Positions 1-10,404 of a stretch of DNA of 64,000 nt are shown here, piece after piece. The stretch's first letter is position 1. Each line of letters opens with the position of its first letter. Location: assembly GCF_027270315.1 (NCBI RefSeq), contig NZ_CP114413.1, positions 7,750,001 to 7,814,000 on the forward strand. Reading direction: 5' to 3'. The notes below the pieces were generated by a model. It was not told the DNA's origin. It saw only the letters and a program-made list of their open reading frames with translations, and made no database searches. Origin of the DNA: Streptomyces cinnabarinus. Lineage in GTDB: Bacteria > Actinomycetota > Actinomycetes > Streptomycetales > Streptomycetaceae. Both the position numbers and the translations under genes were made by a program.

Positions 1-483
1 CAGGGTCAGCGCCCGCGCCGTCCAGATCACGTCGTCCGCCTGCCGCAGCACCGGGATCGCCCGCCGGACGTCCTCCAGCGCCTCGGGGTGATGCCCGAGC
101 ACCCACCACACGTACGCCCGCCGGTACAGCACCCGCGCCCGGGTGTGTCCGGTGCCGCGCGCGACACCCCGCTCGAACGCGGCGAGTCCCTGCCGGGTGC
201 GGCCCGCGTGCACCAGCGCCACGCCGAGCGTGCCGAGGACGTCCGCCTCCCGCTCCGCGGAGTCCGCGCGCGCCGCCAGGTCGCGGGCCCGCCGCAGGTG
301 GTCCAGCGCGAGCCGCACATCACCGAAGTCCCGCTGCCACATCCCGATCACCTGATGGGCCACGGAGGCGTGCAGCGGCGAGGGATCGGCGCCGAGCACC
401 TCCTCCGCCCCGGCCAGGGCCTCACCAGGAGCGGCGAACACCTTCGGCAGCAATTCGAGAACCGGGTCGTTTCCCGCTGTCAC
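1..483 (-). CDS. TPR-repeat protein, N-terminal part (cut by left edge)
   Basis: Reading the minus strand from a GTG at 483 gives an uninterrupted frame of 161 codons to the window edge, with the G/C third-position bias of a real Streptomyces gene. The protein is Ala/Arg/Leu-rich and made of helical pairs such as ALDHLRRARDLAARADSAER and FERGVARGTGHTRARVLYRR, which fit tetratricopeptide repeats. A GAGG lies about 14 bases upstream, a rather long spacing. It is divergent from the subtilase gene at 593. From general knowledge of Streptomyces neighbourhoods, long TPR proteins beside this kind of subtilase and sigma factor often end in a CHAT caspase-like domain. That end is outside the window, so this is inference. 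Confidence 0.75.
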   Translation of the reverse strand, partial: MTAGNDPVLELLPKVFAAPGEALAGAEEVLGADPSPLHASVAHQVIGMWQRDFGDVRLALDHLRRARDLAARADSAEREADVLGTLGVALVHAGRTRQGLAAFERGVARGTGHTRARVLYRRAYVWWVLGHHPEALEDVRRAIPVLRQADDVIWTARALTL

Positions 484-592
484 GTAGCGGATGGTAGTCC
501 TCGCAGGTGCCGGCCACACAGGGTTGGCCCTGTATCAATCGACGGCTCGGAAGCTCTGTCTGAAGAACGTCGCCTGAGGGGGAGGACACGCC

Positions 593-2032
593 ATGGCACC
601 ACAGCGATTCCACGAGCAGTTCGACCAGATCCAGCGCTCCATGCCCGACGTCCCGTTGGCGATGGGACCGGACGACTCCGCCGAGTTCTTCTACGAGAAG
701 GGCGTCGTGCTGGCCAAGGACGGGGAGGAGGCCCGCGTCGTCGAGGACGCCGTGCGGGAGCACTTCACCGCGTTCACCGGGCTCACCGCCGACCGGGTGC
801 GCCGGGCGAGCCCCGAGACCAACCGCTCCGGCATCACCCGGATCCAGGTCGGCGACCCCGGGCACGGCGACCGGCGCGGCGACCGTGCCGTCGCGGGGGC
901 GCTGCGCGCGGTGCGCACCGCCGAGGCCCGGGCCGGACGGCGCCTGGTCAGCCGTAACCACGTGGTGTCCATCGCGGTCAACGCCTGCCCCGGCGACGAG
1001 CCCGTGCCGGCGCCGCTCACCCAGCCGCCCAACCCGGCCGCCGCCGAGGGCCTGTACGACGCCGACACGGCGATCGGAGTCCTCGTCATCGACACCGGGC
1101 TGATGGCCGACTACCGCTCCTACCCGCTGCTCGCGCACACCGAGGGCGACCTGCAGATCAAGGAGTGCGACGACGGCGGCATCCTCCAGCAGTACGTCGG
1201 ACACGGCACGTTCATCGCCGGACTCGTCGCCGCCGTCGCCCCCAACACCGGGATCACCGTCCGCAACACGCTGAACGACGCGGGCGCCATCCTGGAGTCG
1301 GAGTTCGGCGACAAGCTCTTCGAGGCCGTCGAGCAGGGCGGCTGGCCGGACATCCTCAGCCTCTCCGCGGGCACCTCCAACGGCCGCACCGACGGACTCC
1401 TCGGCCTCGACGCCTTCATGCGGGAACTGCGCGCCCAGCGCACCCTGCTGGTCGCCGCCGCCGGCAACAACGCCAGCGCCACGCCCTTCTGGCCCGCGGC
1501 CTACGCCGAACTGCCCGAGTACGCCGACTCCGTGCTGTCGATCGGCGCGCTGCGCGGGGACGGCGAGTACGGCGCCTGCTTCTCCAACCACGGCTCCTGG
1601 GTGAAGGCGTACGCCCCCGGCGAGCGCCTCATCAGCTCGCTGACCGGCTTCGACGCGCCCGTCCCGTACGTGTACCAGCACTCCACCTACGACGCCTGCC
1701 GCTACGGCTTCGCCTATCTGTGCACCTGTCAGTCGCCGCGCCACACCGGACTGTTGAGCGAGGAGCGGGCCGCGGCCGTGACCGGCAAGCCGGACCAGGT
1801 GATGTTCGAGGGGTTCGCGAACTGGAGCGGCACCTCCTTCGCCACCCCCGTGGTCGCCGGGATGGTCGCGGGGCACATGACGGCGCACAAGGAGACCGAC
1901 CCGCGCGCCGCCCGCGCCCAGCTGATCGCCGCGAACACCGAGTTCGCGGAGGTGCGCGGGGCGCATGTGCCGGCGCTGCGCCCGCCGACCTGGCGCCCGG
2001 TGCCCGTCGTGCCGCTCGCTCCTCCGGCATGA
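593..2032 (+). CDS. S8 family serine peptidase (subtilase), apparently cytoplasmic
   Basis: A 479-residue subtilisin-fold protease. The triad is visible as D167 in VLVIDTGL, H204 in GHGTFIAG and S415 in GTSFATP, with oxyanion-hole N292 in AAAGNNAS. There is no signal peptide, Tat motif or membrane segment, so it should act inside the cell, which is unusual for a subtilase. The first 155 or so residues form a separate region that could be a prodomain or a partner-binding domain. A Cys-containing insert (around residues 368-380, with DACRYGF and LCTCQ) precedes the serine loop. The stop overlaps an ATG of the sigma-factor frame and a GGGGGAGGA precedes the start. Context suggests a signalling or self-cleavage role rather than nutrition. 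Confidence 0.93.
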   Translation: MAPQRFHEQFDQIQRSMPDVPLAMGPDDSAEFFYEKGVVLAKDGEEARVVEDAVREHFTAFTGLTADRVRRASPETNRSGITRIQVGDPGHGDRRGDRAVAGALRAVRTAEARAGRRLVSRNHVVSIAVNACPGDEPVPAPLTQPPNPAAAEGLYDADTAIGVLVIDTGLMADYRSYPLLAHTEGDLQIKECDDGGILQQYVGHGTFIAGLVAAVAPNTGITVRNTLNDAGAILESEFGDKLFEAVEQGGWPDILSLSAGTSNGRTDGLLGLDAFMRELRAQRTLLVAAAGNNASATPFWPAAYAELPEYADSVLSIGALRGDGEYGACFSNHGSWVKAYAPGERLISSLTGFDAPVPYVYQHSTYDACRYGFAYLCTCQSPRHTGLLSEERAAAVTGKPDQVMFEGFANWSGTSFATPVVAGMVAGHMTAHKETDPRAARAQLIAANTEFAEVRGAHVPALRPPTWRPVPVVPLAPPA

Positions 2033-2091
2033 GGCTCGGAACCGCCCCCTCCGCGGCGTACGATGACTTGCCGTACACGAGGGGTGGGGCC

Positions 2092-2667
2092 GTGGATCGT
2101 GCTGATGTCGGCGCGCTCGTCCAGTCCGCCGTCGACGGTGAAGCGGCGGCCTGGAAAGCGCTCGTGGAAGGGCTCAGCCCGCTGGTGTGGTCGGTGGTGC
2201 GCGCGCACCGGCTCTCCGATGCCGACGCGCACGAGGTGTACCAGACCGTCTGGTTCCGTTTCGCCCAGCACCTGGGGCGGATCCGGGAGCCGGAGAAGGC
2301 CGGGTCGTGGCTGGCCAGCACCGCCCGGCACGAGTGCCTGAAGGTGCTGAAGAACCTGAAGCGGCTGACCCCGACGGACGATCCGCACCTGCTGGACCGG
2401 GTCAGCGAGGACCGCACGCCCGAGGAGTCCCTGCTGGACTCCGAGGAGGCGGCCGCGCAGAGCGAACGCGTCCGTCGGCTGTGGCAGGAGTTCGACGAAC
2501 TTGGCGACCGCTGCCGCCAGTTGCTGCGGGTACTGATGGCCTCACCGCCGCCCAGCTACCAGGAGGTGTCCGCCGCCCTGGGCATCGCCGTGGGCAGTAT
2601 CGGACCGCTGCGCCAGCGCTGTCTGCGCCGCCTCAGGGCCCGACTCGACGCACGGGGAGCGCTGTGA
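2092..2667 (+). CDS. ECF-like sigma-70 family RNA polymerase sigma factor
   Basis: A sigma factor with a region 2 helix set (SDADAHEVYQTVWFRFAQHL, then EKAGSWLASTARHECLKVLK) and a region 4 helix-turn-helix (PSYQEVSAALGIAVGSIGPL, then RQRCLRRLRARL). I chose GTG 2092 because GAGGGG sits seven bases upstream. An in-frame ATG at 2029 overlaps the subtilase stop (ATGA) and would add 21 residues. The stop overlaps the next gene start by four bases, so subtilase, sigma factor and small protein are probably one transcript. No classical anti-sigma factor with a membrane anchor is present; the following small acidic protein or the subtilase are the candidates for control. Confidence 0.9.
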   Translation: MDRADVGALVQSAVDGEAAAWKALVEGLSPLVWSVVRAHRLSDADAHEVYQTVWFRFAQHLGRIREPEKAGSWLASTARHECLKVLKNLKRLTPTDDPHLLDRVSEDRTPEESLLDSEEAAAQSERVRRLWQEFDELGDRCRQLLRVLMASPPPSYQEVSAALGIAVGSIGPLRQRCLRRLRARLDARGAL

Positions 2668-3152
2668 ACGACGACGACACGCACGACGACGGCCTCCTCG
2701 ACGCCTTCGAGGAGGCGGGCTTCGACGGCGCCCTGCTGGAGGAGGAGCTCCGGCGGGCCGCCGCCATCCTGGACCCGGTGCCGGCGGAACTGAGCCGGAT
2801 CGCCGTCGACGCCTACGCGCTGCACGACCTCGACGCCAGGATCGCCGAGCTGACCTTCGACTCGGTGGTGGACGCCATCCCGGTGCGGGGCGCCACCGAC
2901 GTACCCCGGATGCTGACCTTCCGCGCGGGGGAGGTCACCGTGGACGTGGAGGTGACCGGCCAGGGCCTGATGGGGCAGGTGCTGCCGCCCCAGGCGGCCC
3001 GGATCGAGGTGCTCGGCGGCCCCCAGCAGTCGGCGCTGCTCACCACGGACGCCATGGGCCGCTTCAGCAGCGCCTCCCCGGTCTCCGGACCGTTCGCCCT
3101 CAGGCTGCGGACCGGCGGGGAGGTGCTCGTCACGGAGTGGCTGCGCGCCTGA
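2664..3152 (+). CDS. Small acidic protein of the subtilase/sigma module, function unknown
   Basis: A 162-residue protein starting at a GTG that overlaps the sigma-factor stop (GTGA), with GGGGAG four bases upstream. The N-terminal third is acidic and helical (DDDTHDDGLLDAFEEAGFDG). The C-terminal two thirds look like a beta-rich domain that ends in FALRLRTGGEVLVTEWLRA. No signal peptide or membrane segment and no recognisable catalytic motif. I do not recognise the family beyond having the impression of it as a conserved companion of such sigma factors. Translational coupling makes a sigma-factor partner (anti-sigma or scaffold) the simplest guess, which is inference only. Confidence 0.85.
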   Translation: MNDDDTHDDGLLDAFEEAGFDGALLEEELRRAAAILDPVPAELSRIAVDAYALHDLDARIAELTFDSVVDAIPVRGATDVPRMLTFRAGEVTVDVEVTGQGLMGQVLPPQAARIEVLGGPQQSALLTTDAMGRFSSASPVSGPFALRLRTGGEVLVTEWLRA

Positions 3153-3164
3153 GTCACCAGGCGC
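3145..3164. terminator. Hairpin between convergent genes
   Basis: GCGCCTG at 3145-3151 pairs with CAGGCGC at 3158-3164 around a six-base loop. It spans the two stop codons of the small acidic protein gene and the convergent P450 gene, which are one base apart, and could end transcription from both sides. Confidence 0.5.
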
Positions 3165-4374
3165 AGGGCAGGGACTGCGGACCGCGGATCATGGTCCGGC
3201 GGCGCCAGGGCACGTCCTCAGGCGCCACCGCGAGCCGCAGTCCCGGCAGCCGCTCCAGCAGCGTGCCGAGCAGCAGCTCGGTCTGGAGCCGGGCGAGCAC
3301 CGCGCCGGTGCAGTAGTGCGGGCCGTTGCCGAAGGCCAGATGCGGTGGCGCCGAACGGTCCGGGTCGATCCGGTCGGGGTCGGGGTAGACCTCCGGGTCG
3401 CGGTTGGCGGCCAGATAGGAGACGTACACCGGGTCCCCGGCGCGGATCCGCAGGCCGTGCAGCTCGACGTCCTCCAGGGCGATCCGGGCCAGGCCCACGC
3501 TGCTGCGGTGCGGGATGTAGCGCAGCAGCTCGTCCACGACGGCGCCGCGCTCCTCGGGCCGCTCCCGCATCCGTGCCATCAGCTCGGGGCGGGTGAGCAG
3601 CAGGTACAGCATCTGCCCGCAGTTCGCGGTGACGGCCTCGCCGCCGATCTGGAGCGGCCCGGCGAGCCCGACCGCCTCCGTCTCGCTGATCTCCTCGCGG
3701 TGCACGGCGGCCCCGAGCAGCGAGTACACGTCGTCACCCTGGCTGTGGGCACGGGCCCGGACGGTCTCGGTGATCCAGCCGTACAGGCCGTTCTTGGCCC
3801 GCTCGGCGTCCTCGGCGCCGGTGGTGGAGATGATCGTCCGGGTCCACGCGTGCACCTGAGCCCGGTCCGCGGCCGGTACCCCCATGACCTCGCTGACCAC
3901 GGTGAGCGGGAAGGGCTCCAGGACCCGCTCGATGAGATCGGCCGGCGGCCCGTCGCGGACGACGCCCTCCATCAGCTCGTCCAGGATCCGCTGGGCGCGC
4001 GGGCGCAGCCGCTTCATCGCGCCGACCGTGAAGGCACCGGCGACCGGCCGCCGCAGCCGGTTGTGGTCGGGCTGGTCGGCGAAGGCGAGCGAGCCGGGGC
4101 GCGGCTTGAAATGCGGCGCCATCCGCGTCACCTGACGCCTGGTGACCTCCGCCCGGCCGAACCGGGGGTCGTTGGTGATCGCCTTCACGTCGTCGTACCG
4201 CGTGGCCAGCCACGCCCAGCCCTCGCCGTGCGGCAGCCGGATACGCGTCAGCGGTCCCTCCCGCATGAGGTCGGTGAGGACCGGGTCGAACTCCGTCCCG
4301 GCGAGGTCACTGGCGGGCCAGTCCCGGATCGCGGGCGGCGCCTGTTCGCTGAGCGTGGTGGTCTCGTCGTTCAT
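3154..4374 (-). CDS. Cytochrome P450
   Basis: A 406-residue bacterial class I P450 that would use ferredoxin-delivered electrons. The heme-ligand loop reads FGNGPHYCTG with Cys355, and the K-helix ExxR is present as ELLR. The I-helix oxygen-binding stretch reads IGGEAVTAN, so the usual acid-Thr pair is Glu-Ala: the conserved threonine is absent, as is known for P450eryF, where the substrate assists proton delivery. ATG 4374 has GAGGGTGG upstream. It follows the amidohydrolase-like gene by 57 bases in the same direction. The substrate cannot be told; no biosynthetic cluster surrounds it. Confidence 0.93.
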   Translation of the reverse strand: MNDETTTLSEQAPPAIRDWPASDLAGTEFDPVLTDLMREGPLTRIRLPHGEGWAWLATRYDDVKAITNDPRFGRAEVTRRQVTRMAPHFKPRPGSLAFADQPDHNRLRRPVAGAFTVGAMKRLRPRAQRILDELMEGVVRDGPPADLIERVLEPFPLTVVSEVMGVPAADRAQVHAWTRTIISTTGAEDAERAKNGLYGWITETVRARAHSQGDDVYSLLGAAVHREEISETEAVGLAGPLQIGGEAVTANCGQMLYLLLTRPELMARMRERPEERGAVVDELLRYIPHRSSVGLARIALEDVELHGLRIRAGDPVYVSYLAANRDPEVYPDPDRIDPDRSAPPHLAFGNGPHYCTGAVLARLQTELLLGTLLERLPGLRLAVAPEDVPWRRRTMIRGPQSLPCAW

Positions 4375-4431
4375 GCACCCACCCTCACCGCCGCCCGACC
4401 GGCTGTCGCCCGGGAGTGCTCCAGGCGGAGG

Positions 4432-5214
4432 TCACCCGGGCAGCGCGTCCACCAGCCGGGCGAGGGCCTCGGCGAGCCGGAGCAGACCAGGACCCGCGGG
4501 CCCGCCGGGCTCGGTCAGGTAGGTGTCCCGGCGGATCTCCACCATCAGCGCGCCGACCCGGGGATCGGTGCCGTAGAACTCCAGCGGCACGTACGTCCCG
4601 CCGAACGGACTGTCGAGCCCGACCTCCCCGCACTCCTCGAACGCCTTGCGGGCCGCGGCGAGCAGCCCTGGAGGCGTGTGGAAGGAGTCGGTGCCGAGGC
4701 ACACCGGGGGCCGTGGCCCGTCCCCGTGCAGCTCGTAGGGCAGCGGCGCGCTCGGATAGGAGTGCACATCGACGATCACGGCCCGCCCGGTCGCGGCCAG
4801 CCGCCCCGCCACGGCATCCGCCATGGCCTCGGCGTACGGCCGGAAGTAGCGCGCGAGCAGCGGCTCGGGGTCGGTGTCGGCCGCCCGCAGCACGCCCTTG
4901 TGCGTGGTCCGGGTGTAGACGGCGCCCATGCCGACGGCGAGCATCTCCTCCCGCTCGTCGGGGAACCGCTCGGGGTCGACGACCAGCCGGGACAGCCGGT
5001 TGGTGAACACCCAGGGCCGCACGGCGCACACCTCGGCCGCCTCGGCGGCCAGCAGCGCGGTGTGGGAGTCGGTGATGTGGTCCAGTTCCCGCGCGAGCGC
5101 CGGGTCGTCCAGCACGATGCCGGAGCGCACCTCGGGCGGGATCTCCCGCGAGGAGTGCGGGACATGAAGGATCACGGGGGAGTGCTCGGCACCCGGGGAC
5201 AGCGCGAAGTTCAT
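4432..5214 (-). CDS. N-formylglutamate amidohydrolase family protein
   Basis: A 260-residue zinc-hydrolase family member (HutG-like fold). Visible family motifs are LHVPHSSREIP near the N-terminus, ELDHITDSHT, the conserved DVHSYP at about 150 and VEIRRDTYL near 226. N-formylglutamate amidohydrolases cleave N-formyl-L-glutamate to glutamate and formate in histidine breakdown. No other hut gene is in the window, so the true substrate may be another N-acyl amino acid. The ATG at 5214 lies five bases after the DinB-like stop, so the two genes are probably co-transcribed. Confidence 0.85.
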   Translation of the reverse strand: MNFALSPGAEHSPVILHVPHSSREIPPEVRSGIVLDDPALARELDHITDSHTALLAAEAAEVCAVRPWVFTNRLSRLVVDPERFPDEREEMLAVGMGAVYTRTTHKGVLRAADTDPEPLLARYFRPYAEAMADAVAGRLAATGRAVIVDVHSYPSAPLPYELHGDGPRPPVCLGTDSFHTPPGLLAAARKAFEECGEVGLDSPFGGTYVPLEFYGTDPRVGALMVEIRRDTYLTEPGGPAGPGLLRLAEALARLVDALPG

Positions 5215-5219
5215 CAGGG

Positions 5220-5780
5220 CTACTGTCCCACCCGGCCGTCGACCCGCTCGCGCAGCAGGTCGGCGTGGCCGCAGTGACGGGCGTACTCCTCGATGCGGTG
5301 CACCCACAGCTCGCGCACGGAGCTGTCGTCCTCGCCCACCCGGGTCGCCGGGTCCGGATACGCCGCGAACGCCGCGTCGGTCGCCGCCTGCTCCCGGGCG
5401 AGGTCGGCGAACGCGCCGTCGACCAGGGCCTGTTCCGCGGCGGCCTGGTCGAAGTCGGCGTCCCGGACCCCGTACAGCTTGGGTTCCGGGTCGCCCGGCA
5501 CGATCCAGTTGCGCCAGTCCCGCTCCACCTCGGCGAGATGGCGGAGCAGTCCGACCAGGGACATGGTCGACGGCGGCACCGAGCGGCGGGCCAGCTGCTC
5601 CGGGGCGAGCCCCTGGCACTTCATCTCCAGGGTGAGCCGGAAATCCCGCAGCACGCTCTGGTACGTCGCCAACTCACCGTCCGGGCCCGGCCCGTCGTTG
5701 TCGCGCGGATCCTCGTCCGGGTCGGCCCACATGTCGGGATACACACTGGCCTGGGTCCACCGCTCGGGTTCGTCGCTCAC
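5220..5780 (-). CDS. DinB-like (DUF664) four-helix protein
   Basis: A 186-residue protein of the DinB/YfiT-like helical-bundle type. Histidines expected for a divalent-metal site are in LLRHLAEVERDW and in the C-terminal HRIEEYARHCGHADLLRERV, a typical DUF664 ending. In actinomycetes such proteins include mycothiol-dependent enzymes; the exact activity here is unknown. I chose GTG 5780; the frame is open to a TTG at 5816, which would add 12 residues. The first 35 residues are acidic and disordered-looking. It leads a probable three-gene unit with the amidohydrolase-like and P450 genes. Confidence 0.82.
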   Translation of the reverse strand: MSDEPERWTQASVYPDMWADPDEDPRDNDGPGPDGELATYQSVLRDFRLTLEMKCQGLAPEQLARRSVPPSTMSLVGLLRHLAEVERDWRNWIVPGDPEPKLYGVRDADFDQAAAEQALVDGAFADLAREQAATDAAFAAYPDPATRVGEDDSSVRELWVHRIEEYARHCGHADLLRERVDGRVGQ

Positions 5781-5832
5781 CGTGCCCACGATGCTGAGCG
5801 GTGGCCGGGCGTGCAAGCGAATTACTCGCGGC

Positions 5833-6186
5833 TCAGTTCAGCGGGGCCTGCTTCGGGGTGCCGTAGAAGGTGATCGGCGGCCAACCCCGGGCGACGGCCA
5901 GCTCGTTGAGGGCCTCGGCGATCTCCGTGGGGCTGATCTCGTAGGCGGCCGGGGTCTCGGAGTTCTGGACGCGGAACTCGATCTCGATCTCCATGGAGGT
6001 GTCGGAGCTGCCGGTCCGCCACGTCCTGCCCTTGAAGAACGTCTGCGGGTCGAACTCGGTCGCCGTGGCCTCCGCCTGGGCCTCGGCCGCCTGCGCGGGC
6101 GGCGCCGACGCCGCGCTGCCGAGCACCGCGCCCGCCGCGGTGGTACCGGAGTAGCCGAGCAGGGATCGCCGGGACATGCTGGTCAT
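5833..6186 (-). CDS. Small Tat-exported protein, function unknown
   Basis: A 117-residue protein whose N-terminus carries a twin-arginine signal (SRRSLLG, then a hydrophobic Ala/Gly stretch and an APPAQAAEA cleavage-like region around residue 35). The mature part is about 80 residues and predicted alpha/beta (EIEIEFRVQ, then PTEIAEALNELAVARGW). A very strong Shine-Dalgarno, AGGAGGGG, precedes ATG 6186. I do not recognise the mature domain. Tat export implies folding, possibly with a cofactor or as a complex, before secretion. Confidence 0.85.
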   Translation of the reverse strand: MTSMSRRSLLGYSGTTAAGAVLGSAASAPPAQAAEAQAEATATEFDPQTFFKGRTWRTGSSDTSMEIEIEFRVQNSETPAAYEISPTEIAEALNELAVARGWPPITFYGTPKQAPLN

Positions 6187-6328
6187 GGTTCCCCTCCTAC
6201 GCGCGCCGTGCGGGTGTCTCCCGTGGCCGCGGAAGTGATCGTAAGCATGATCGACCGCCCTGCAGGGCTGAACGGGATCATCCGCTTGACCTGGGGATAT
6301 ACGGAAGGGCCGACCCCATTTCGGGGCC

Positions 6329-6345
6329 AGCCCTCCGGTTGGGCT
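6329..6345 (-). terminator. Probable terminator after isocitrate dehydrogenase
   Basis: AGCCC at 6329-6333 pairs with GGGCT at 6341-6345 around a seven-base loop, about 70 bases past the isocitrate dehydrogenase stop. An adjoining CCCC/GGGG pair at 6313-6326 could extend the structure. No T-run is present, as is common in Streptomyces. Confidence 0.4.
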
Positions 6346-6347
6346 AA

Positions 6348-6412
6348 GGCATCAGCTCACGGCGTCAGCTCACGGCGTCGGCTCACGGCGTCGGCTCACG
6401 GCGTCGGCTCAG
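6348..6412. repeat. Five tandem 13-bp repeats
   Basis: Five head-to-tail copies of a 13-base unit, consensus GGCGTCGGCTCAC: 6348-6360 and 6361-6373 carry one or two changes, 6374-6386 and 6387-6399 are identical, and 6400-6412 differs only in its last base. The array begins four bases past the isocitrate dehydrogenase stop and lies in the 3' untranslated region. The unit length is not a multiple of three and no gene covers it. Confidence 0.9.
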
Positions 6413-6416
6413 GGTT

Positions 6417-8636
<2,220 letters not shown>

Positions 8637-8852
8637 CGGGTGCTCCGCTCCACGTCTGCAACATTGCTCGACATCAAGATATCTCGTGAGCGCCCCCGAC
8701 TCGACAGGGGTCCGCACACGCGTGGGACGCGAGGGGGAGAAGTTTCGGCCGGAAGTGCAACCTCCACCGCCCTTTCGGTGGTCATGCAGGTGGATCACTC
8801 ACCCGAGGCGAGGCCGGACCTGACCAGCCGGCCGCCCGAGCGAAAGCAGACC

Positions 8853-10400
8853 ATGAGATATCGCACCCGAGTGACAGCCCCGGCCGCCCTGATCGGCACC
8901 GCCGCGGCGTTGACTCTGGCCCCCTCCGCCCACGCCGCTCCGGGGAAGAGCGGCACCCCGGGCCCCGAGACCCTCGGTGACCCCGTCTACCCCGCCCTCG
9001 GCAACGACGGCTACCGGGTCTCGTCGTACCACCTCGATTTCGCCTACGACGCCACGACCCTGCTCGTCGACGCCACCACCACGCTGCGGATCCGCACCAC
9101 CCAGGCGCTGACCCGGTTCTCCCTGGACGCCCTCGGCCTGGATGTGCGCGCCGTCCGGGTCGGCGGGCGCCGTGCCGCCTTCGAGCAGGTGGGGGAGAAG
9201 CTGCGGATCACCCCGGCCGTCACCCTTCCGGACCAGGCCAAGGTCACTGTCTGCGTCGAGTACTCCGCCGACCCGCGCCGGACCCTCTCGCACACCGGCT
9301 GGGTGGCCACCCCGGACGGGTTCGCGGTGGCCTGCCAGCCCGACTCCGCGCACACCGTCTTCCCGTGCAACGACCACCCGGTGGACAAGGCCGACTTCAC
9401 CTTCCGGCTCACCGTCCCGTCCGGGCTGCGCGGTGTGGCCAGCGGGCAGCTCGTGCGCACCGAGACCCTGGACGGCGGCCGGACCGCGTACACCTACCGC
9501 TCCCGCTCGCCGATCGCCACGGAGATGGTGCAGATCACCGTCGGCGACTACGTCATCAAGGACCGGCAGGGCCCGCACGGCCTGCCGCTCAGGGACGTGG
9601 TGCCGACCGCGCGGGCCGCCGCGCTGGAGCCCGCCCTCGCGCTCACCCCCGGCCTGGTCGCGTGGGTCGAACAGCGCCTCGGGGCCTACCCGTTCGAGAC
9701 GTACGGACTGCTGCCGTGCAACTCCGACGCCGCGGAGCCCTTCGGCTTCACCGGCCTGGAGACCCAGACGCTCACCATCTACCGGCCGAAGTACCTCCTC
9801 CAGGAGGAGGCGAAGATCGGCTCGCACATGATGCACGAGCTGGTCCACTCCTACTTCGGCAACAGTGTCTCCCCCGCCACCTGGGCCGACCTGTGGCTGA
9901 ACGAGGGCCACGCCGACTTCTACGGGCTGCTGTACCGCTACGAGCGCGGCTGGCCCGACTCGCTCGGCATGACCTCGCTGGAAGCGCGGATGAAGCACAC
10001 CTACGCGCTCGGCGACCAGTGGCGCAAGAGCTCCGGCCCGGTCGCCGCCCCGAACGCCGTCAACCTCTTCGACAGCCAGCGCTACCTCGGCGGCGTCCTC
10101 GTCCTGTATGCCCTGCGGCAGCAGGTCGGCGAGGACGCCTTCAACGCGCTGGAGCGCGCCTTCCTGGAGCGGTTCCGTGACGCGTCGGCGTCGACCGAGG
10201 ACTACATAGCGGTGGCCTCGGAGGTCTCCGGGCAGGACCTGTCGGGCTTCCTGCGGGAGTGGCTCTACGCCACGAAGACCCCGCGGATGCCGGGCCACCC
10301 GGACTGGACGGTCACCCCGGTGCCCTCGGCGCCCTCGTCCTCGCCGGCCGCCCCGCGCAAGCGGCGGGACGGCCACCACGACAACTCGGCGACTCTCTGA
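8853..10400 (+). CDS. Secreted M1 family zinc metallopeptidase
   Basis: A 515-residue protein with a signal peptide (RTRV, a hydrophobic core, then APSAHAAPG). The zinc site is H328-E329-x-x-H332 in HELVH with the third ligand E351 in NEGHADF, the exact HExxH-x18-E spacing of family M1. The GAMEN-like substrate loop is changed to FTGLETQT. It should be an extracellular aminopeptidase-type enzyme acting on peptides. The C-terminal tail is a Pro/Ser linker ending in a basic KRRDGHH stretch. It is divergent from isocitrate dehydrogenase and convergent with the MscS gene, with only four bases between their stops. Confidence 0.93.
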   Translation: MRYRTRVTAPAALIGTAAALTLAPSAHAAPGKSGTPGPETLGDPVYPALGNDGYRVSSYHLDFAYDATTLLVDATTTLRIRTTQALTRFSLDALGLDVRAVRVGGRRAAFEQVGEKLRITPAVTLPDQAKVTVCVEYSADPRRTLSHTGWVATPDGFAVACQPDSAHTVFPCNDHPVDKADFTFRLTVPSGLRGVASGQLVRTETLDGGRTAYTYRSRSPIATEMVQITVGDYVIKDRQGPHGLPLRDVVPTARAAALEPALALTPGLVAWVEQRLGAYPFETYGLLPCNSDAAEPFGFTGLETQTLTIYRPKYLLQEEAKIGSHMMHELVHSYFGNSVSPATWADLWLNEGHADFYGLLYRYERGWPDSLGMTSLEARMKHTYALGDQWRKSSGPVAAPNAVNLFDSQRYLGGVLVLYALRQQVGEDAFNALERAFLERFRDASASTEDYIAVASEVSGQDLSGFLREWLYATKTPRMPGHPDWTVTPVPSAPSSSPAAPRKRRDGHHDNSATL

Positions 10401-10404
10401 GGTG

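Noticed and set aside
8660..8690. Imperfect inverted repeat (CGACATCAAGATATCTCG) upstream of isocitrate dehydrogenase
   Set aside because: Only six positions on each side pair and the match to any known operator is poor, so it is not listed as a site.
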